This document shows, piece by piece, positions 43,109-49,192 of a DNA stretch of 63,686 nt. Every line of letters begins with the position of its first letter. Positions within the stretch are counted from its first letter, which is position 1. The DNA is taken from positions 1 to 63,686 of the forward strand of contig JAUVXV010000017.1 in assembly GCA_030603365.1 (NCBI GenBank). Reading direction: 5' to 3'. The notes under the pieces were generated by a model. That model was given only the letters and a program-made list of their open reading frames with translations. It did no database searches and was not told the DNA's origin. The position numbers and the translations under genes were made by a program. This DNA comes from Candidatus Heimdallarchaeota archaeon (GTDB taxonomy: Archaea > Asgardarchaeota > Heimdallarchaeia > Heimdallarchaeales > Heimdallarchaeaceae).

Positions 43109-44629
43109 ATGAAAAGGGATATCATAGTAATTGGTGCAGGTCTTGGAGGTCTCGTTTCAGGAGCCAAACTTGCTAAAGAGGGGAAAAAGGTTCTTCTAAT
43201 TGAGCAACACAATATTCCAGGTGGGTGTGCCACAGTATTCAAGCGTAAAGGATACACACTTGAAGTTGGTCTTCATGAAATGGATGGACTACATGAAGAT
43301 GATTTCAAAGTAAATATTTTTAGAGATTTAAACATCTTTGAAAATGTTGAGTTTCTTGAAATTCCTGAATTCTATCGTTTTACAAATGAACGAGTAGATC
43401 TTGTTATTCCTGATGATATTGACCAAGCTATCAAAAACCTTATTGGTGTTTTTCCTGATGAAGAGCTTGGAATACGAAAATATTTCGATGTAATTATCAA
43501 TCTTCCAAAAGAAATGTTTAGTTTTCCTAAAAAGAAATGGAAACAACTACTCTTATTTCCTTTTGTACCAATTTTATATCCAAAACTTGTAAAGTACCCA
43601 AAAATGACTGTTGGTGATTTCTTAGATACAATTACCAAAAATGACGATTTGAAACTTGTCCTTTTAGCTAATCTAGGTTATTACCATGATGATCCCTACT
43701 CTATGTCTATGGCTTATTATTGTATGGCTCAAAGTAGTTACTATAGAGGTGGAGCATATTATATAAAAGGAGGTTCACAGAAACTCTCTGACTATCTTTC
43801 TCAAGTAATACAAGACAACGGTGGTGAAGTTCTTCTTGGTTATCGAGTTGAGAGGATTATAGTTGAAGATAATAGAGCTATAGGGGTTGAATATAGAAAA
43901 ACAAGTGGCAAAAACCTCGAGATAAAGAAAAGCTTTGCTGAAAAAATTATTGCAAATGCAGCCATTCCTAATGTTGTAAACAATTTATTATCTTCAGATG
44001 AAGCAGCTGTTTTAAAATCAAAAACGATGAATTTAAGAAACTCTTGCTCAGTCTTTTCAATATATATCGGTTTCAAGAAACCAATAAAAGAAATAGGGAA
44101 CAAATACTATTCTACATTTATCGTAGACAGTAAAGTGAAAAACCAAACTGATTTAGCTAATTGTGTGAAAGGAGATTTATCGTCTAAGAATTTTGTTTTC
44201 GTTGATTATAGCCAAATTGACTCTCAGTTAGCTCCAAAAGGAAAAAGTGTGGGTTCTATATGTACAGTTGATTACACATCAGTTTGGGAAAATTTAACAA
44301 AAGAAGAATATAATAAAAAGAAAGAAGAAGTTGCACAGATATTCTTTGACAGATTAGAAAGAGTAATTCCCGGAATCAAACAAGAAATAGATTACTATGA
44401 AGTTGCAACAGCAAAAACGGTTGAACGCTATACGCTGAATCCACAAGGTTCAATTTATGGTTATGCTCAAACACTGGAACAGGCTGTACCCAATCGAATT
44501 AAACAAAAATCACCAATTGAGAATCTCTATTTCGCTTCAGCTTGGACATTTCCTGGCGGTGGTTTCACAGGTGCGATTCTTAGTGGATATCTGTGTGCTA
44601 TAGGAATATTACATAATCAATGGCATTAG
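43109..44629 (+). CDS. FAD-dependent CrtI-like (phytoene desaturase family) oxidoreductase
   Basis: 506 residues. N-terminal FAD motif DIIVIGAGLGGLVSGAKLAKEGKKVLLIEQHNIPGG, and late ENLYFASAWTFPGGGFTGAILSGYLCA, the second FAD-binding motif of the family. In between a substrate domain with hydrophobic segments. Archaeal members reduce or desaturate isoprenoids or act as general amine/lipid oxidoreductases; the present substrate is not clear. Divergent from the alcohol dehydrogenase. The 3' end runs 20 bases from a hydantoinase remnant. Confidence 0.85.
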   Translation: MKRDIIVIGAGLGGLVSGAKLAKEGKKVLLIEQHNIPGGCATVFKRKGYTLEVGLHEMDGLHEDDFKVNIFRDLNIFENVEFLEIPEFYRFTNERVDLVIPDDIDQAIKNLIGVFPDEELGIRKYFDVIINLPKEMFSFPKKKWKQLLLFPFVPILYPKLVKYPKMTVGDFLDTITKNDDLKLVLLANLGYYHDDPYSMSMAYYCMAQSSYYRGGAYYIKGGSQKLSDYLSQVIQDNGGEVLLGYRVERIIVEDNRAIGVEYRKTSGKNLEIKKSFAEKIIANAAIPNVVNNLLSSDEAAVLKSKTMNLRNSCSVFSIYIGFKKPIKEIGNKYYSTFIVDSKVKNQTDLANCVKGDLSSKNFVFVDYSQIDSQLAPKGKSVGSICTVDYTSVWENLTKEEYNKKKEEVAQIFFDRLERVIPGIKQEIDYYEVATAKTVERYTLNPQGSIYGYAQTLEQAVPNRIKQKSPIENLYFASAWTFPGGGFTGAILSGYLCAIGILHNQWH

Positions 44630-44649
44630 TAAATATAGAGATGCACTCT

Positions 44650-44816
44650 AAGGAATGCAAACTATTATTGATGAAGGCAGTAATACATAATCTCTTTCTA
44701 GAAAAGGAATTATCCAAGAAGAATCTGATGCTGATCTTGTAATTTTTGACCCAGAGAAAGAAATAAAAATCAATTCTGGTAATTCTAAAGCAGATTATAT
44801 TCAATATGAAAAAATC
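44650..44816 (+). pseudogene. Decayed hydantoinase 3' fragment (first copy)
   Basis: Translating from 44677 gives AVIHNLFL, then after a one-base shift near 44700 GIIQEESDADLVIFDPEKE...NSGNSKADYIQYEKI. This matches the intact hydantoinase at 40525-41841 near its C-terminus (IIHNLFPKKGIIQEGADADLV...). The frame is broken and there is no start, so it is a remnant. The end overlaps the last six or so codons of the aldo/keto reductase, on the other strand. Confidence 0.85.
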
Positions 44817-45664
44817 AGTTGGATATTATACTCATCCACAAGCTCTTTCATTTCTTTTTCAGAAGGTTTTTTCTCATAATTTTTTGCAGCTTCAATTATC
44901 TTAGGTAGTATTTGCATATCTCCAGCAGTGATTAGAAAACTGTTCTCTAAACCTAATGACCAATGAACTGCTTTATCAATTGCATCTTGAGTTTCTAAAG
45001 GCTCATAAAAATAAGTATTATGTTTCCTAGGACGGTTCTCCCATGGTCTCCGAGCTACAGATTTAATCGTTTGCACTGCAATATTACGCTTAAGACAAAG
45101 CTCCATTAGTTCATTAAACTCCTTTCTATAACGTGGATTTTGCAGCTGTAAATAGTTGTAAGGTAATAGGATAGTATCAAAATCAAAATGCTCCAGGCTA
45201 CGCATATGCACAGCTGGTACTTTGCTACCGTGACCTGTTACTCCCAAGAACCTCACCAGACCCTTATCAAGAGCTTCGATGAATGCTTCCAATGCACCTC
45301 CAGGTCCCATAGCTTTTTCCCAACCTTGAGGATTAGTCAGACCATGCATTTGCCAAAGGTCTATATAGTCTACTTTCATTCGACTTAAAGAGAGTTCAAG
45401 ATCTTTCCAAGCTCCTTTATAGGAACGGCTACGAGTCTTAGTTGCTAGAAAGAAATCATTGCGATGGTTCTCCATCCATGAGCCAATACGCTTCTCAGCA
45501 TCTCCATAAAGTGGTGCTGTGTCAATGTGATTGATACCACTCTCTAATAAGAGATGAAGAATGCGATCAGCCTCCTCTTGTGTTGCCTTACTTAAGGCAT
45601 ATGCACCAAATATTATTTGAGTACTTTTGTGTCCAGTGCGACCAAATTGGTTTCTGAGTATCAT
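44801..45664 (-). CDS. Aldo/keto reductase
   Basis: 287 residues. TIM-barrel tetrad: D and Y in HIDTAPLYGDAEKRIG, K in FFLATKTRSR, H in LWQMHGL. Of the branch that carries out NADPH-linked carbonyl reductions in archaea and bacteria, without the extra ferredoxin-like domain. Ribosome site AAAGGAGACAATTATA. The final residues (IQLIFSY) are read through the hydantoinase remnant that lies on the opposite strand, suggesting the natural end was replaced. A decayed copy of its N-terminus is at 48616-48803. Confidence 0.9.
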   Translation of the reverse strand: MILRNQFGRTGHKSTQIIFGAYALSKATQEEADRILHLLLESGINHIDTAPLYGDAEKRIGSWMENHRNDFFLATKTRSRSYKGAWKDLELSLSRMKVDYIDLWQMHGLTNPQGWEKAMGPGGALEAFIEALDKGLVRFLGVTGHGSKVPAVHMRSLEHFDFDTILLPYNYLQLQNPRYRKEFNELMELCLKRNIAVQTIKSVARRPWENRPRKHNTYFYEPLETQDAIDKAVHWSLGLENSFLITAGDMQILPKIIEAAKNYEKKPSEKEMKELVDEYNIQLIFSY

Positions 45665-45914
45665 TATAATTGTCTCCTTTAATGATAGCTTGATCGATTT
45701 TTACTAATTTCCCTTGTAATGTCTTAGACGTTATTCATCAACTAGGTGAAACAAATTACTATTAATACATATAATTAAAATTCTTTTCTACAAATCTCAG
45801 AATTAACTAGATTAAATTTCCATTAAAACACTAAAAAGTAATATAATTGTTGTAGAAATATAATATTATCAAATTATGAGAGTAGAATTTAGAATGAAAA
45901 AATAGAAAAAATGA
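45665..45914. other. Non-coding stretch between aldo/keto reductase and repeat surface protein
   Basis: About 250 bases of low G+C sequence with no frame of note. It includes the promoter of the aldo/keto reductase (minus strand) and the T-rich end of the terminator of the next gene. Nothing else seen. Confidence 0.4.
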
Positions 45915-45934
45915 GAACTAGTTAATACTAGTTC
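45915..45934 (-). terminator. Terminator hairpin spanning the stop codon of gene 45928-47499
   Basis: GAACTAGT (45915-45922) and ACTAGTTC (45927-45934) form a perfect 8-bp stem with a 4-base loop; the TAG stop is part of it. Minus-strand T-runs (CATTTTTTCTATTTTTTC) follow. Confidence 0.65.
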
Positions 45935-47499
45935 AGTTTAGTCTTTTTCTTACGAGTTCTCATAACTACAAACATGATTGCAATTGCGACGATTATCAAA
46001 TTTGAAACAATGCCAAATTCGTGAACAGTCGAAAGTATATATTCAACGGATTCACAATTTGAGTGAGTACTGTTTTTTACTCCATCACTGGCTACAATAA
46101 CATAGAAGTATATTCCTTCTGATGGAAGTGTGTCTTCATAGGAGGTTGTGATTTCAGTATTAATTGGAGTTAAAATTTCAACCGATGAAATATAGGAAGT
46201 TGAACGATAGACATAGTATACTGATGCACCTGAAACATCATTCCAGTCCAAAAGAATAGTATCATTATCTGTAGGATTAGGTAAAATTGGAGATAATTCA
46301 GGAGCTATAGGAGGACCATCGAGTTGTTTATAGAAGATATCCGCATCTGTTCCCGCTCCTGCATAATCAGTCCAATCTGTCCACGCTAGATGCACATTCC
46401 CGAAAGTATCGACAGCAAGAGAAGGAAAATCAGATTGCTCTGTACTTTCTGTGGAAACGACTTCTGTAGTATTCCACGAAGAGGTAGCAGCGTCCCAGCG
46501 TTTGTAGAAGATATCCCGATCTGTTCCCGCGCTAGTATAATTAGTATCATCATCCCACGCTATATACACATTCTTTGCAGAATCAACTGCAAGAGAAGGT
46601 TTCTGAGAATGCTCTGTACTTTCTGTGGAAACAACCTCTGTTGTAGTCCATGAGGAATTAGAAGCGTTCCATCGTCTATAGAAGATATCCACATCTGTTC
46701 CCGCTCCAGCATAATCAGCTCTATCTTCCCACGCGATATGTAAATTCCCTAAAGTATCAGTAGCAAGAGAAGGAAAATCAGAACCACTTGTACTTACTGT
46801 AGAAACGACTTCTGTTGTAGTCCACGAAGAGGTAGAAACATCCCAGCGTTTATAGAAAATATCCCAATTTCCGCTAGCATAATCAGTCCAATCTTCCCAC
46901 GCGATATGCACATTCCCGAAAGTATCGACAGCAAGAGAAGGAAAATAAGATTCACCTGTACTTTCTGTAGAAACGACTTCTGTAGTATTCCACGAAGAGG
47001 TAGCAGCGTCCCAGCGTTTGTAGAAAATATCACCATCTATTCCATTCCCAGCATAATCAGTCCAATCCTGCCACGTGATATGCACATTCCCGAAAGTATC
47101 GACAGCAAGAGAAAGATAAAAAGATGCAGCTGTACTTTCTGTAGAAACGACTTCTGTTGTAGTCCACGAAGAGGTAGCAGCGTCCCAGCGTTTATAGAAA
47201 ATATCTGGATCTGTTCCCGCTCCTGCATAATCAGCTCTATCATCCCAAGCTACATGGATATTCCCTTTATCATCCACAGCAAGAGAAGGGTAGTAAGATT
47301 CAGCATCACTTACAGTAGAAATAACTTCTGTTATAGTCCATGTCCAAACAGAACTATCTAGGGAATCTGTGTTGAATTGATTTAATTCTTCTTTTACTAG
47401 AGTTTTTGCATTAACTATATTAAGAGAAGAAGAGCTTAGTAAAAAACCAATAATGAAAACACTTAAACTTATAGAGAGTTTCTTTTTTTTCTTTTTCAT
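45928..47499 (-). CDS. Repeat surface protein 1: six-repeat beta-propeller, Fn3-like domain, C-terminal anchor
   Basis: 523 residues from the ATG at 47499 (AAGGTTATTATT upstream). Signal peptide about 1-30 (KKKKKKLSISLSVFIIGFLL). Six repeats of about 59 residues: (W)TTTEVVSTES...PSLAVDxxGNVHIAWxDxTDYAGAGTDxDIFYKRWDxxTSS. Each looks like one four-stranded propeller blade. Then a Fn3-like domain (about 400-490, LSPILPNPTDNDTILLDWNDVSGASVYYVYRS), and an anchor (FGIVSNLIIVAIAIMFVVM) with RTRKKKTKLN. Binding partner unknown. Blade number six is one less than the seven of its two same-size relatives; a blade was probably lost. Upstream sequence shows remnants of other genes. Confidence 0.87.
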   Translation of the reverse strand: MKKKKKKLSISLSVFIIGFLLSSSSLNIVNAKTLVKEELNQFNTDSLDSSVWTWTITEVISTVSDAESYYPSLAVDDKGNIHVAWDDRADYAGAGTDPDIFYKRWDAATSSWTTTEVVSTESTAASFYLSLAVDTFGNVHITWQDWTDYAGNGIDGDIFYKRWDAATSSWNTTEVVSTESTGESYFPSLAVDTFGNVHIAWEDWTDYASGNWDIFYKRWDVSTSSWTTTEVVSTVSTSGSDFPSLATDTLGNLHIAWEDRADYAGAGTDVDIFYRRWNASNSSWTTTEVVSTESTEHSQKPSLAVDSAKNVYIAWDDDTNYTSAGTDRDIFYKRWDAATSSWNTTEVVSTESTEQSDFPSLAVDTFGNVHLAWTDWTDYAGAGTDADIFYKQLDGPPIAPELSPILPNPTDNDTILLDWNDVSGASVYYVYRSTSYISSVEILTPINTEITTSYEDTLPSEGIYFYVIVASDGVKNSTHSNCESVEYILSTVHEFGIVSNLIIVAIAIMFVVMRTRKKKTKLN

Positions 47500-47523
47500 A
47501 ATAATAACCTTTTTATGATTATT

Positions 47524-47595
47524 AATTTCGTTCAGGTTTAAACGAAATTTTTCGTAACTATGTACATTAGGTGCTAGGAATAAAAGCATTTTCCC
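47524..47595 (-). promoter_or_regulatory. Promoter and leader hairpin of gene 45928-47499
   Basis: AATTTCGTT (47524-47532) and AACGAAATT (47541-47549) form a 9-bp stem. Compared with the copies at 49025 and 54067, one C-G pair is T-A here, a compensating change. The element AATAAAAGCATTTTCCC (47579-47595), on the minus strand GGGAAAATGCTTTTATT, is the BRE/TATA. Confidence 0.6.
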
Positions 47596-47654
47596 TTTTT
47601 TATTCTACTTATCTACAGATTCTTTAGCATTTTTTCCAGACTTGGGTTTTCGTA

Positions 47655-47740
47655 TCATTCTCTAAAAAAGACAAAATTCATATGACAGAAAAATATTTTA
47701 AAATCATGAAGATTTTAATAAATGTTAAAATATGAAATTA
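47655..47740 (+). pseudogene. Remnant of the SsnA-like gene start
   Basis: This stretch resembles 56158-56240, the upstream region and first codons of the amidohydrolase gene: both have AAAAAAGrCAAAATTCATATGA and an ATG followed by a reading like MK(A/I)(I/L)INVKI. Here the frame breaks at once. It sits upstream of repeat gene 1. Not functional. Confidence 0.65.
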
Positions 47741-47741
47741 T

Positions 47742-47822
47742 GATTACAGTCCGTATAACGAGTTGAAAATTACAGGTGTGGTGGAATCGATAATTCTCAG
47801 GGGAGAATTCCTTGTTAATTTA
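47742..47822 (+). pseudogene. Decayed hydantoinase 3' fragment (second copy)
   Basis: The translation DYSPYNELKITGVVESIILRGEFLVN matches the hydantoinase C-terminus DYSAYEGIKIKGAVESTILRGQFIVE. It starts abruptly after the SsnA-like remnant, so two pieces have been joined. Confidence 0.75.
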
Positions 47823-47933
47823 AACTTATTATTTTGTTCCATTTTAATTTCAATACACAACCAAACACTTACATTAGGTTTACAATTTTTATTATGATAA
47901 AAATCTAACAATGAAATATTAAAATGATTTGAG

Positions 47934-48509
47934 ATGACAAAATACGAATTTGGTATAAATATTCAAAACATTGTTGCTGCTGTAGATTTGTTTACTACAA
48001 TAGATCTTGTGAAAATTTATCATTTGCTTATTGATGAAGAAGGATTGTATATAGATTATAATCCCGACAAATTTCCTGGGGTGATACTTAAAATAAAAGA
48101 TCCTAAAGTTTCATGTCTTATTTTCTATTCTGGCAAATTAGTAATTACTGGTGGTAAGACAACAGATGATGTAACTAAAGGAGTGAAAGAAATTTCTAAG
48201 ATACTCAAGTCTGTAGGAACAATAATTACTGAAGAACCTGAAATTGTTATACACAATATAGTTGCTTCAGGAAATTTCAATCACAAACAGTTGAATCTCG
48301 AGCTTATTGCTCTTTGGCTTGACCAGAGTATGTATGAACCAGAACAATTCCCTGGATTAATCTTTAGATTAAAAGAGCCTAAGACGGTTCTTCTCCTATT
48401 TCAATCTGGAAATCTTGTCTGTACTGGAGCAAAAAATGAAAAGCAAGTATTTGAAGCTGTTGAAAATACATACAAAAAACTGGAAGAGATAAATGCTTTT
48501 GATTTCTAG
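47934..48509 (+). CDS. tbp: TATA-binding protein (TBP) paralog
   Basis: 191 residues with two pseudo-symmetrical halves: INIQNIVAAVDL...YNPDKFPGVILKIKDPKVSCLIFYSGKLVITGGK and IHNIVASGNFN...YEPEQFPGLIFRLKEPKTVLLLFQSGNLVCTGAK. The phenylalanines that kink TATA DNA (FPG, LIF/LLF) are in place. The first half differs from usual TBPs more than the second (KIK for R-L/K; the KITGGK loop). As archaeal TBP it recruits TFB and RNA polymerase. The setting, between gene remnants and repeat surface genes, suggests a paralog, though whether another TBP exists elsewhere is unknown. Confidence 0.92.
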   Translation: MTKYEFGINIQNIVAAVDLFTTIDLVKIYHLLIDEEGLYIDYNPDKFPGVILKIKDPKVSCLIFYSGKLVITGGKTTDDVTKGVKEISKILKSVGTIITEEPEIVIHNIVASGNFNHKQLNLELIALWLDQSMYEPEQFPGLIFRLKEPKTVLLLFQSGNLVCTGAKNEKQVFEAVENTYKKLEEINAFDF

Positions 48510-48615
48510 AATGCTTGATATAAACCACTAGAGCACAAGAATTTCTACCACTCTAATCAAAAGAAAGTTATTCATCAAACTCTTCTTTTTTGTGTGGTTT
48601 TTCTTTAATTTAATT

Positions 48616-48803
48616 AGCCAAGAACCAACGATCTTCAGCATCTCCATAAAGTGGTGCTGTGTCAATATGATTAATACCGCCCTCTAATAAGAGATAAAGA
48701 ATCAATCAGTTTCCTCTTGATTGGCTTTACTTAAAGCATAAGTCCAAAATATTATTCGTGAGATTTTATGTCCCGTCCTTCCAAAGTGTTTTCTCGGAAT
48801 CAT
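48616..48803 (-). pseudogene. Decayed aldo/keto reductase N-terminal copy
   Basis: The DNA is clearly alike to 45481-45664, the first 60 codons of the intact aldo/keto reductase (for example CATCTCCATAAAGTGGTGCT is identical), but with insertions, deletions and no rest of the gene. The start ATG (48803) is still visible. It lies between TBP and the mini-remnant. Confidence 0.88.
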
Positions 48804-48955
48804 TACTTAATACTCCTAATGTGTTTAGTATTCTTAAGTAATTCAAAGAAAATGAGCTTAAATATAATCTTTTTCGAAACAATAACAAAAAGCTACATCT
48901 ATGTGGATGAAGCTAATGATATTGTTCTGGTCAGATCAGAAGAAAAATAGAGAAG

Positions 48956-49094
48956 GAACTAGTAAAGACTAGTTCATTGTATTTTGTTTTTTGTTTTTTC
49001 ATAATATCAACCTTCTTAATTATCAATCCCGTTTAGAATAAACGAGATTTCTCAAATTGAATACATAAGGTGTTCAAAATAAAAACATTTTCCC
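48956..49094 (-). pseudogene. Collapsed repeat-surface gene: promoter, leader, start and terminator only
   Basis: Reading on the minus strand: promoter (49078-49094, AAAATGTTTTTATT), leader hairpin (49025-49049), ribosome site AAGAAGGTTGATATT, ATG at 49002 followed by MKKQKTKY, then at once the 3' hairpin GAACTAGT/ACTAGTTC (48956-48975). The whole 1.5-3 kb body has been lost, as by recombination. The 8-10 remaining codons end with no stop of their own. Confidence 0.75.
49025..49049 (-). promoter_or_regulatory. Leader hairpin of the collapsed surface gene
   Basis: AATCCCGTTT (49025-49034) and AAACGAGATT (49040-49049). One position is C/A by DNA but reads U-G as RNA on the minus strand, so pairing holds only for the transcript. 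This points to selection on RNA structure, or to recent decay. Confidence 0.55.
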
Positions 49095-49173
49095 TTCCTT
49101 TTCAAGAAATATAAGATTCAGACTACTTGTTGTGAAATAAGTAGTGATTTTATTACAAAAAAAAGGAAAATAC

Positions 49174-49192
49174 GAACTAGTTAATCTAGTTC
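49174..49192 (-). terminator. Terminator hairpin overlapping the stop codon of gene 49191-52160
   Basis: GAACTAG (49174-49180) pairs with CTAGTTC (49186-49192); the TGA stop begins inside the second arm. A T-rich run follows on the minus strand. Confidence 0.6.

Larger units (their letters stand above)
48510..49173. other. Region with no intact gene, holding two gene remnants
   Basis: About 660 bases. It holds the aldo/keto reductase remnant (48616-48803) and a surface-gene mini-remnant (48956-49094). A 60-codon plus-strand frame at 48768-48950 crosses the first remnant antisense and is not accepted. Confidence 0.6.

Noticed and set aside
48768..48950. 60-codon plus-strand frame
   Set aside because: It runs antisense through the aldo/keto reductase remnant and has no family features.
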